Positions 37,510 through 47,918 of a DNA stretch of 64,000 nucleotides are shown one piece after another. The translations under genes and the position numbers were made by a program. This DNA is from Phytophthora colocasiae (lineage: Eukaryota; Oomycota; Peronosporomycetes; Peronosporales; Peronosporaceae), in assembly GCA_018806915.1 (NCBI GenBank), contig JAGKQI010000094.1, positions 496,001-560,000 on the forward strand. Direction: 5' to 3'. How positions within the stretch are numbered: position 1 is the first letter of the stretch; every line of letters begins with the position of its first letter. The notes under the pieces are model-generated. The model searched no databases. It was not told where the DNA came from and worked only from the letters and a program-made list of their open reading frames with translations.

Positions 37510-38334
37510 ATGGATAGAAATGCTCGGATGTTCCTCCTTCGTACTATTGCTACTGTTTGCGCCACTTTCGTGACGTTCGTGTTGTTCACAGGTATGTAAG
37601 TGTAAGCAGAGTCGTATAATGCTTACTGGAATTAACACTTCGGTCTCTGCTCAAAGGGTTCGTACAACGGAGTCCAATGCAGAGGCATCTTCGATCTACC
37701 GGTCCGTCGTTAAAGGTTATTCCAAGTACGTCGTGACTTCCCTATTCGCTCTGGTATTGTGGTTATTTCAAGTTTCTTCTTTCAAGTGCGCCTTTATCTA
37801 GGAGTACAGCCGACTGCTGAAAACTGTCCACGAGGGATGTATCGCCCAAGTGGAGTGGGAACTACAATTGGAGAGTGCGAATTCTGCCCTCGAGGGGTTT
37901 ATGGTGACAGTCCCGGACTGGTCACTAAAGCGTGCACTGCGTCGTGCCCTAAAGGCACTTACAACGATAAATTGGGGGCTAAAAGCATCTTGGACTGTAA
38001 GCCTTGCCCAGCTGGAGTGTACGGATCGTCACCGGGTCTTACTACGAGTCAGTGCTCAGGACCTTGTCCGATTGGGAAATACTCCATGACTGAAGGCCTG
38101 CAGGCTATGAGCGATTGCATGGATTGTCCTGGGTTCTACCGTGGACCACAAGGATATCGAGGCAACAATGTACTCATGACTAATGGTGGAGGCTACCCCT
38201 GTGATACCTTTATCTACGGTAAAACAGTGTCTAAGGGCCGAGATGCGAACAACGATGCTTGGATGAATGGATATCTCTCTCAAATTCGAAACCCAACGAA
38301 TAAGGATAAAGTGGACAACGTTACTCCATGGTAA
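37510..38334 (+). CDS. Secreted or membrane Cys-rich repeat protein (GCC2/GCC3-like)
   Basis: Three exons (37510-37591, 37657-37725, 37802-38334) with GT-AG introns of 65 and 76 bp keep one frame and give 227 residues. The N-terminus (M-F-L-L-R-T-I-A-T-V-C-A-T-F-V-T-F-V-L-F) is a signal peptide or anchor. Exon 3 holds tandem Cys-rich units with the pattern C-P-x-G-x-Y-x-x-x-x-G ... C-x-x-C-P, like the ephrin-receptor/GCC2-GCC3 repeats found in extracellular protist proteins. The last 60 residues lack the repeat. It lies between ARP3 and kinase copy 2. The splice model is mine; function unknown. Confidence 0.65.
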
Positions 38335-38573
38335 ATTCAGTGCGACGTAGCCTGCAAGTTTCTTGAGGTTGAGTTGAGAGGATACACAGCACTTCTGAGC
38401 ATAATCGAAGCTTAGTTAACAGCAAAATACATCGCTGCTTAACCGATTTTCGCTTGAACGGGTTCAGATCAAGCCTAAAGCTCGGGTGTAAATCCCCGAT
38501 ACTTTCCAGTTAGAGGGGTACATGCACGTTTCCAGGTCGAAGGGTACATGTACATCCCACCTCTCGCTTTTAA
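38335..38573. other. Upstream region of kinase copy 2
   Basis: 38460-38570 is related to 16660-16745 upstream of copy 1 (shared CAGGTCGAAGGGTACAT), showing that the second kinase locus starts here and continues after the piggyBac-like insertion. Confidence 0.6.
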
Positions 38574-41500
38574 CCCCCCAGCACTCACACGTTGTATATA
38601 ACTACATGTTATGAAAAAGGTCACCACGTCGTTTTATACGTGAAATGCACAGGTGTAGGTGAAAATATTTTCAAAAAACAAACACAAATTACAAAAAAAG
38701 CCTACGGGAAAAACTGAAAACGGATGGCTGGAAATTCCTCCTCATTCTAAAACACACCAGGAAAGCCAAAAGCAAGATGCCTCCACCGCGACGGCAGACT
38801 CGCCAAGAACACGAGGCCTTCATGGCGCGACTGGAGGGAAGAGACTCGGTAGAGCGCTACCGGTTACTGCGAGAGCGTAAGGCGTATCTGGATGGGGAGC
38901 GTGACGAAGACGCTGACTTGGGAACGATGATGCACCTTCAGCCAGCAAACGATCGGCAGTGAAGAAGAAAAAGACTCGGCAGAAGCCGCCTCTGGCAGTT
39001 ACGGCGCAAAAGAAGCCGGTGGTGAGAAAGCAGAAGAAGATGACGAAGAAAGAGGAGGCAGACATCGCCCGCAGGGATAAGGCTGCCAAGGAAGCAAGAG
39101 CCGTGCAACATGTGGAAGCCACGACTGCACTTCGGGCCGCTGCAAAGGAAAAAGAGCGTGATCGTATCTTGCAGGAAGAGAAAGATGGCGTAGATGCACG
39201 CATTCGCGCGCTAACGGAACTGAAAAGGAGAAGAGCAGGAGGCAGGTCGGCTACCGGAAAAAAAGAAAGACGAGCACAACTACCCCAGGTGAGAATGTCG
39301 AAGCCATCGGAAACGAGAGTGAAAGGTACGGCTTTTCTTATGCTGTATATACAACATGTGCAAATCTGATTATGTGGTGTGGTATATGATGTGACTGTAG
39401 CCAGAGTCCTTATATTGGCGAACCTCCTGCATCTCCCGGTCAGAACCTTCAGCATCGCCCCAGTTGGAGACATCGCCTCAGCGTGTTCTTGTCTCGTCAA
39501 CTACCACTAGGTATGAATGTTATGGATGTCGTATATACAACATGTGTGTAAGTATTTAGGACGTATATTAACTCCTGTTATATTATTAGGTGTCCTCTCG
39601 TAGAACGTGCGCTGGAATCGCCGGTACCTGAAGTACCTACAGCGGTGTGTGCACGTGACGACGATGCTCTCAATTCTGACATCGACGGGAACGATGGGGA
39701 CTCGGACGAATGGTACTCAGAGTCGGAGTCAGCAGAGGAAGGAATCGATCGTGTTGGGTCTTGTGACGCGGATGTGTCCTCTGCCTGCGAAACGGGCGAC
39801 GCCGCGGACGAAGCTGTCAACAGCAGCGGCATCGACGGTATGGTGTTGCTCGCTCGCGAGAAGTCCAGAGCCAAGAGGAAGTTAGAGCGTGAGCGCCTCG
39901 AAGCAGCAAAAGCGAAGTTGAAGCGCGACTGGAGTTCGACGACAGCAAATTGGGACGAATTGACCAAGAACGAAATGGAAGTTCTTGCTCAGGACGTAGA
40001 CGCGCTGAAAAAGATGAGGGAGGATGGCTGGAACTTTGGTATGTGTCGCTCAGTTTGGCCATGTTGTATATCTAACATGTTCGAAAATGTCTTATGGTGT
40101 ATATTGGTTTAGATGCTTCATCAATTCCGATGCAGAATGAATCGTATCCTGGGCTATTCCAAGGGGAGTACGGGCCAACCGAAGCAGTAATCGAGAAGGC
40201 CGAGTCGCCAATCCAGCTCTTTTTCTTCTTCTTGCCACCTAGACTGTGGCTTCGAATTGCTTCCGAGAGCAACAAGTATTACCACCAGCACCTGAATGGA
40301 CGCGTCGACCGGATGTATTCGAAGAAGAAGGCGCAGGATCCTGATGCAACCAGAGAAAATGTGATTCTGCAAGAAACGAAACGGCACAAGAAAATCAAGC
40401 CTGAGGAAATTTTGCACTGTATTGGACTATTAGTGGCGCGGATGTTATGTCCTCACAAGCGCCGCTTTTCGGATCACTGGGCCAATTCTGCTGAAGGCGC
40501 TGTACCTAAGGGCACGTTCGGTCGCTTCATGTCTAAGGCAAGGTTCAGTCGAGTGATGCAGAATCTTCACTTTACAGACAACACGGACGCCCGAGCGGAA
40601 ACAGACCGCGCTTGGAAGGTGCGCTCGGTTGTCGACACGCTTCAAACGACCTTTCGTGATGGGTACAATGTTCCGCCTGTACTGGCCTTCGACGAAGCCA
40701 TGATTCCATCAAGAAGCCGCCATAACGTGACACGTCAGTTCATGAAGGATAAACCCCACAAGTGGGGGACCAAGCTATTCATGACGTGCTGCGCAGACAC
40801 AGCTTATTGTCTACGGTGAGTGAAACTGTTCTCCAGGCGGAGGACAATTTTTTTTAAGTGTTTAACATGTTGTATAATAACCCTGTTTTGTTTTGATTTT
40901 GGTGTTTTTACTACGATGTAGACTCGAGGTATTCTGTAGAACTGAGCAGCATTCGGATGAACTTGGTGGGGAATCGCCAACACTGTTTTCAGCCGACCCA
41001 AATTCCGGTCCTACCGCGGTGATTCGAAACCTACAGCACGTCCTTCCGCCTCCACAAGAAGGGGTTTACCATGTCGTGGTCACCGACAGATTTTACACTT
41101 CAGTTCAACTGGCAATGCAGTTACTAGCGCGGAACGTGTATTCAGCCGGTACAATTCAAACGAACAAAAAGGGCTTCCCACCCGCACTGGTAGTCAAGGC
41201 TTCTACACGCCCAGCAGACGTACCTCGCGGTACAGCCACAATTGCAGTCGCGAAATGCTGTCCAAAAATGCAAGCAATGTTGTGGTGGGACAGGCTACCA
41301 GTATATCTGCTTTCGACTGGTAGCAGCACCAAGATGGAGACGTGCGGTACGTTTGAACTGTAATGGTCGCTAATGTCTCTCTTACCCTGTTATTGATATA
41401 TGTACAGGCCGCTACCTACAAGGAAGAGAGCGTAGTGTCATTCCCTGCCCATCAGCGATGCGTGACTACCATCGCTGGATGGGCGGGGTTGACATCCATG

Positions 41501-42716
41501 ATCAACTGCGTCTGCAGAGGTATTCCCTCCAGCTTTCGGTGAGATTCAAGAAGTATTACAAGACTATCTTCTTGGGCCTCATCGATATAGCAATTGTGAA
41601 TGCTTTCATAGTTTACCGTGAATACATGAAGAAGAAAGACGCATCTGCAGATCACGCTCGATTTCTCCAAGAATTACAAGCCCAACTCCTTCAAGTCAAT
41701 GCAACCGATTTTACTGAAGCGGTATGTTCTTCATGTTTGAAAATGAACATGTTGTATATACGGTATGCTGACTTTACGTATATTTTTGTGATGTAGATTA
41801 TTGTACCTGAATTTGCCGATGAAAACGACGGATCTGTGCCAGCTCGACACAAGTTAGTCGAGTTTCCTGAGTGGGTGCAGGTTCGTGAAGGTGTTAGGAA
41901 GCGACCACAGCACCAGTGCAAAGTTTGTTCGATTCGGAAGCAAAAGGTGGGCCAGCGAAGTGCCACGCGCTTCTTTTGCGAGGCATGCAGCAACGGAAAC
42001 AAGCGGTACGTATGTGTGGATGGCTGATATTGTATTGCGCTAATTTGCCATTCTATGTGTATCTAGTGTCTACCTGTGCGATCGCGTTCGACCGAATCAC
42101 TACCCTGGAAATAATCTGACTTGCCATCAAATCTGGCACGTGAAATGGAAGAACGGGGACGAGCGTCCTCGCCCCGAGTAGGCCGTGACATTCAAATGAG
42201 GGGGCTAGGTAAGAAGCGCCGCCGCGGCAACACACAAGGTGACGCTGGAGAAGACGGCGCTGAGGAGGAGGAGGAGGAGCTAGATGCCGACGAGGAGATC
42301 CATCAGGACAAGACATCTGAGAACAGCTACGACAGTGGTGGCGTCGAGAATGATGAAGTGGCTGAGCTTATCCCTGAAGGAGAGATATAGTTGGTACGAT
42401 AGTGCGCTTCACCGTATTGCACGAAGCAATCAATGACATAGTCGTTTGCACTTTACTCGGTTCCTAATAAAAAGGTCAATCTAGCGCGTTGTATATACTT
42501 CCTGTTGAAAATATGAGTTCTGACGGTGGTGTCTTTTACTACATGCTACTACATAGTACAGCCGTACGAATCGAGCCAGCTTCCCGCATCTCAGAAAAAG
42601 GCATCGTACTTATGGTAATCAATACAAATTGAAAGTGTTGCATGGTTTTAACATGTAGTATATACAACATGTGTGGGTGTGGACAGGGTCCCAAAATTGA
42701 TGTGAGTGCGGGGGGG
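38574..42716 (+). mobile_element. piggyBac-like DNA transposon 1
   Basis: 4,143 bp flanked by TTAA on both sides (38570-38573 and 42717-42720). The ends are inverted: left CCCCCCAGCACTCACA, right (reverse complement) CCCCCCCGCACTCACAT. It holds an intron-bearing transposase. TTAA targets with C-rich inverted ends are the hallmark of piggyBac elements. It inserted between the upstream region and the start of kinase copy 2. Confidence 0.9.
38777..42180 (+). pseudogene. piggyBac transposase with seven introns, one probable frameshift
   Basis: The exons read continuously from about 39590 to the stop at 42178-42180 through introns 40039-40112, 40816-40921, 41347-41407, 41722-41796 and 42006-42066; two more lie at 39326-39400 and 39511-39589. 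All are GT-AG and 61-106 bp. The three catalytic Asp are present: F-D-E-A-M-I-P (exon at 40113), V-V-T-D-R-F-Y (near 41085) and M-G-G-V-D-I-H-D (near 41480). The C-terminal Cys-rich finger ends T-C-H-Q-I-W-H. Near 38920 the N-terminal part changes frame, so the copy is probably damaged there, though it looks otherwise intact. Confidence 0.83.
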
Positions 42717-42774
42717 TTAATTACTCTCCGTTTAGCAGATACAATTCAACTCGCACCCGAACAACCAGATCTCA

Positions 42775-42948
42775 ATGAGGTTGACTACCAAGCCAAAGCT
42801 CAAGCTTTCATCCTCCACGGGGGTTCTCCCCATGGACGGTGTGACTCTATCTGAGACTGTGGAGCTGCTGACCCAAGAGCTCTTAGAGAAGCTCTGTCGT
42901 CGCTGTGAAGGGCCATACGCTAGTTTTACTGGAGTTATCAACCGTCTT
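42775..42948 (+). pseudogene. Kinase copy 2, first 58 codons
   Basis: Matches 16796-16969 with only a few substitutions, including the ATG and the M-R-L-T-T-K-P-K start. Homology stops at ACCGTCTT (42948), and the next base of the gene (copy 1 position 16970) is found at 51004 on the other strand. Confidence 0.92.
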
Positions 42949-43018
42949 TTTCCAACAATGCCGTGTCTGGGGCAAATTCTTGAGTTCAATTTTGCCACAC
43001 CGGGGCGTGGCGTGGCGG
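42949..43018 (-). repeat. Repeat B2 of the YR element
   Basis: 70 bp, the same as B1 at 43177-43246 (TTTCCAACAATGCCGTG...TGGCGTGGCGG). Confidence 0.9.
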
Positions 43019-43019
43019 G

Positions 43020-43176
43020 TTATCTGCGGCGCGGAGAAATCGAGAATGAGCGACACTTGTGCGTGCTCTTCGATCTCTCGCCGATTCTATCTATAGACTT
43101 ACAACGGCATCGGGAAACTACGCTTTCCTCCTCTACCTGACTAGCTCTGCTGTCCTGTATCCTCGGCAACCTTCAA
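43020..43176 (-). repeat. Repeat A2 of the YR element
   Basis: 157 bp lying between B1 and B2. It is the reverse complement of 51005-51161 (A1), with few differences. Confidence 0.9.
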
Positions 43177-43246
43177 TTTCCAACAATGCCGTGTCTGGGG
43201 CAAATTCTTGAGTTCAATTTTGCCACACCGGGGCGTGGCGTGGCGG
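43177..43246 (-). repeat. Repeat B1 of the YR element
   Basis: 70 bp copy of 42949-43018, adjacent to the end of the recombinase gene. Confidence 0.9.
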
Positions 43247-43954
43247 CACCCCAAGACAATTTAGCCGCTCAGTACTCGCACCGTCGTCTTGATTTCTAAC
43301 CTCTTCAGCACATTTGACAGGAGAGACCTGCCGATCCCTTAGCCGATAACACGGGATACTCCTCGAATGCGTTTGACAACCACCGTCCCATGATTTTGAT
43401 AACCAAACGATCCGTGCCCGCGTTCAGCAAAGCTGTGGCTCCTCCAATGCGCACCGAGTGTGTGGAAAACCTGGCCTGATCCAGCCCGAGCCGCTTAGCC
43501 GCGCTCTTAATGACGCTGGCGACTTCGTTCGAGGTAATTCCACCACCTCCCACTGATAGTGCGGGTTCACATCCTTGTGTTCCAAGTGTAGCTGCTGCCT
43601 TCATAATCCAGCGCGCTGCTCGAACCGGGCAAAGTAAACCATCACCTGACTTGAAATGAAATCTGACTTCCTCGCGCCCGAACTGATTATTTTTCGCTCC
43701 GTTGAGTGTAATACCCACCACTTCTGCCTGTTTTGGGGATACGACTTGTTCGTTTCGATTGAAGAACTGTATACCAGAAAGCCGTAAAACGTAATTGTGG
43801 GTCCGCTTTCCAATGAAAAGATACTCTGAGCGTCTCAACAGGAAGAAGTATCCTAACAGGAGCCCACCCCAAAGAAGTTGATCGTGAGGCTTCTTAGTAT
43901 CCAAATCTTCAAAAATTGAACGGAGAAGCCGAGCAGATAGGGGGTGCTGTTTAA

Positions 43955-46900
43955 CCCCTCTAACCCGGTATTCTGTATCCTACAGAATAATATATCTCAC
44001 AGGATTTAATATCCAGCAAACTTATCGGCGCTCCAAACTCCGCATATAGATTATTGTATGATGTCTGGATCAGTCCGCTTTCCTAACAGATCGTCGATGG
44101 GAGGATAGACGGGGATTATTCAAGGAGGATAGAAAGACGCATATAAATCCCCAACAGGTTTGAAAATTCTGTCGAAAGCCCATCGATTCGCGTGTCAGAT
44201 GCTACCTCACAGTGTCATTCGCAAAAATGAACGGCCCAGGAGAGAAGTCATTCAAGCAACTATGGCGCGAGCTCTGCAAAGAAGGCTGGAAGGCTCGCAA
44301 GCCGACAGGGATGGCCAAGAATCACCGCTACGTGAAGCCGGGGGTGAAGGGCCGTCTCGACGAAGCCAGACGTGGCATAGATTTCTTTGAAGGTTAGTGG
44401 CCATATTTGCGAGTATCTACTGGTGTCATTCTAACAGTGAACTTGTTTATAGGCGAGGAAAACCTCATGGCATTTGGACGTCTATCCGGCCGGCTCAACC
44501 TTCCTATTTCAATTCCACCAAGCGCGGGGATTCCTGCGCGAGGGCCGATTGGAAAGCAGGCTGCGTATGCAGCGATAGGCCAGCAGCCACCGCACGATAG
44601 GGAGACGCCCATTCCTCCGCCAAGATCGCCTCCGTTGGCCACAGTCCCCGCTGAGGGAAAGAATTCGGGTGTTGGGAGGATTGCTCTGAGTGGCCGAACG
44701 ACTCCAAATGTTCTTGCCGCCACGATTGTAGACACAGAGGAGGTGGGCAATACAGACGAACTACCAGTAGCTACACCGGATGATACGGAACAAGAAGGCG
44801 CGACCAATGATATTCCGGATGATCCAGAATTCGGTTCAAACGAGTGCATTGCTACTGATGAAGAAGATGATGAACCAAACGGACCCGACGGCCTCATTGA
44901 CTTGGACGTGTTTGATAGCGACAATTTCATGGAGGGGCTCCGAAAGGAGACTCTGTTTGGCCCTACAGCTAGCGATGACGTGAATCTCGTGAAGGCCGGT
45001 GATGTTAGCGATTCTGAGTCCAACGCCGACGAAGAAGACGTTATGGCAGACAACGAGGTGGCCCCTACACTTGAGGAAGGGGTAGAAGATGTAGAAGATC
45101 TGGAAATAAATGACAACCTTCCGGAAACCAGTAACTTTGACTTAACGGATGACGATCTCCGTGATATCGCGGAGTCTGGATGGATCACATACGATGAGGA
45201 GCACAGCCGTAAGTCAGGATGCTACAGAATAACTCGAGAGGTGCTTTACTAATTCTGGATGTTTCCCGGTAATGTGTGCACAGGGGATTTCAAAGTCTAT
45301 ACTGCATCGGACTTCTACAGCGGGGAATGTGGTCCTACGCGATCTGCTGTTGCCTACGCGGACTCGCCTTTAGGAATGTTCTTCTACTTCTTACCGAAGG
45401 CGCTATGGAACCACATCGCCAATGAGACGAATCGCTACCGGGAGCAGAACATCACGGCCGTCGCTACTTCTCGACGAGACAAGCTGCTCGCCCGCCAGGC
45501 CAAGGATCCGCGCGTGAGTGTTCCTACACTGGCAGAGTTTGAAGAAAAGCTGAACAAGTTCAAGCGCATCCAAGCCCACGAGATCGTGCACGTTATTGCA
45601 TCTCTTTGCCAGGGCTGTAGCACCGGTTCGAGATGGTCTTTCCAATCACTGGTGTACCGAAGAGGATGGCGCCATTCCACGAGGGACATTCTCACGGTTC
45701 ATGAAGCGCGATCGCTTCGAGGCGATCTTGCAGTTTCTGCACTTCAACAACAACGAGGATGTTGCTGACCGTGTTGACAAGGCATGGAAGGTTCGACCGA
45801 TTCTGCAAGCGGTTGAGAAAACATTTCGCCGGGGCTATCGGCTGGGGAAGGTCATATCGTTCGACGAGGGCATGATACCGAATCGTAGCAAGTTCAACCC
45901 GATGCGCATCTTCATGCCGGACAAGCCCAGCAAGTACGGAACCAAGTTCTACATGACATGCTGTGCGGATACAGCATACTGTTCCAGGTAAGAGTCTTGT
46001 TCTGTATCCTCTTGGCTGGGCTATTCAGGATCCTACAGAATAAACTAATCAACTCTTATGGTATTCTGTATGCGTGTGACTTAGAGTCGAGATCTATTGT
46101 GGAGCGAACAAGAAGAAGACACGGAAAGCTCCTGATGATACCTTGGGTCTTGCAAAGGCCGTTGTGCGGAACATCTCCAAGGTATTGATGAACCAACCTA
46201 AAAAGCGCCTGATCGTGACAGACAGCTTTTACTCGACGGTGTCTCTGAGTTTGAAGCTGCTGGACATGGACTTGTATCACGTTGGCACCACGCGGGTTGA
46301 TCGCTTAGGCTGGTATCCTATCCACTTCACGCAGAAGAAACGACCGAAGTCGATGCCGAGGGGTACCTACCGAATCGCACAGGAACGTGACCACCCTGAG
46401 TTAGTTGCACTGAGCTGGGATGGACTCGAAGCCAGTGAACATGCTTGCTACTGGGTTGTAGCACACTTACCAAAGCGTAAGTTGGTGCACTGAGAAGGAT
46501 GGTACACGCAGCACCGTACCTTGCCCACAGCTAGTCGTGGATTTCGGCCTTGGTATGTGGGGCGTGGACGTCCACGATCAGCTCCGGCTTCAGCGTTACA
46601 GTATCCAGAAGTCCATATCGCTCCGCAAGCATACTACAAGCAGTTGTTCCTGTGTATCATAGACATGGCCGTCGTCAATGGGTACATCATTCACTGCATT
46701 ACCCTCAAGAAGAAGGGCGAGAAGCCACCGAGCCATGCTGCGTACCTGCGTCGCCTTCACACCCAGCTACTGACACTGTGCACAATCAACTTCGAGACTC
46801 ATCTCAACGCCGAGGATCTGGTGTCTGTACCCATACCACGCCAGCAGCACACGTTAGTGAACACATCGGAGTTCTACTCCACCACCAAGCAGAACAAACG

Positions 46901-47605
46901 CAGGCAGTACTTGTGTAAGGTGTGTTCTGCCTTTGCTGACACGAAGACCAACGAGCTTCTTCTGTCAGCAATGCAGCGATGCTTTCGGCGGTCGCGTACC
47001 GCTCTGCCGCCACGTTCGCCGCGTTGAGAGCGGCAACACGCTCACGTGCTCTCAGATCTGGCACGATACCTGGGGTGACGGGAAGAGCATTCCACCGAGC
47101 CTAAAGAAGAAGATTAGATTCCGTAAACGTAAGAGAGAAGGCGAGGACGAGGAATAATAAGGCAACAAGTTAGCACCACGTACTTTGCAGTAGGTCTTGC
47201 TGAAGCCCGCATAGAAGTATTTGCCCAGTACCTCCTCACTAATCCGTTAGTTAGGAACTGGGCAAATTCTTCCTCTTCGCGCGCTTTGCACTTCGCGCGC
47301 TTTTGGCGGATGGTTGGCGCCAAGAGTGCCGCACAGCACGGAGTCGTATCACATTTGACGGGGGTTGCAAAGTGAGAGACTTTGAACATGTTTTGTCCGC
47401 CAGGGAGCCAATAGAAGATCGCCAATTTCACAGATGTTGGTTACATTGTGATGATGTGCACTTTATGTGCAGAATATGCCTAGTTCTTGGTCACCGAGCA
47501 CGAAAGGGCTTCCAACGGCATACTTTTCGCAGGTTCTCGTTCATACTTTAATCAAGATAATTGCTTATTCTGTAGGATACAGAATAACGGCTCGGGCTAG
47601 AGGGG
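43955..47605 (+). mobile_element. piggyBac-like DNA transposon 2, inside the recombinase gene
   Basis: 3,651 bp with TTAA at 43951-43954 and 47606-47609. Ends: left CCCCTCTAACCCGGTATTCT; right (reverse complement) CCCCTCTAGCCCGAGCCGTT followed by ATTCTGTATCCTACAGAAT. It has a different terminal sequence from piggyBac 1. Confidence 0.92.
44227..47157 (+). pseudogene. piggyBac transposase 2, frameshifted
   Basis: Exon 1 is 44227-44392; introns 44393-44452, 45209-45283 and 45988-46084 are GT-AG. An acidic N-terminal region is followed by the DDE domain: F-D-E-G-M-I-P near 45862, V-T-D-S-F-Y near 46215 and M-W-G-V-D-V-H-D near 46556 supply the three Asp. Frameshifts near 45602, 46490, 46631 and 46940 break the frame. 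The Cys-rich end reads C-K-V-C ... C-Q-Q-C ... T-C-S-Q-I-W-H. About 60-70 residues longer at the N-terminus than copy 1 as modelled. Not functional. Confidence 0.83.
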
Positions 47606-47918
47606 TTAACCACCGGATCAGTGAATCGACGGATTCCGCGTAACAAGATAGCGTGACTAGCGTTCACACCCGGATCGTACCCTGCTGTATTACGGTGATA
47701 CCACCGCACTGCACACAGTTTTGTGCAAATTGTAGAATAGGTATTTCCTACCCGCTTCCGGTTCATTCCGTACTTCCAAAGGTAGACTGCAAATGCACCG
47801 AGCTGTTCGGCGTTGCGGTCAGTGTCTGTTGCTGCCAACCACGGGCTCATGCGCATCATTTCGCACCATGCAACCCACTGAGACCATGCCCTTGTATAAC
47901 TCTTTCGTGAAGTCTGCG

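Noticed and set aside
37619..37801. Separate small membrane protein
   Set aside because: It overlaps exon 2 and intron 2 of the Cys-rich gene, whose splice model explains the region better.
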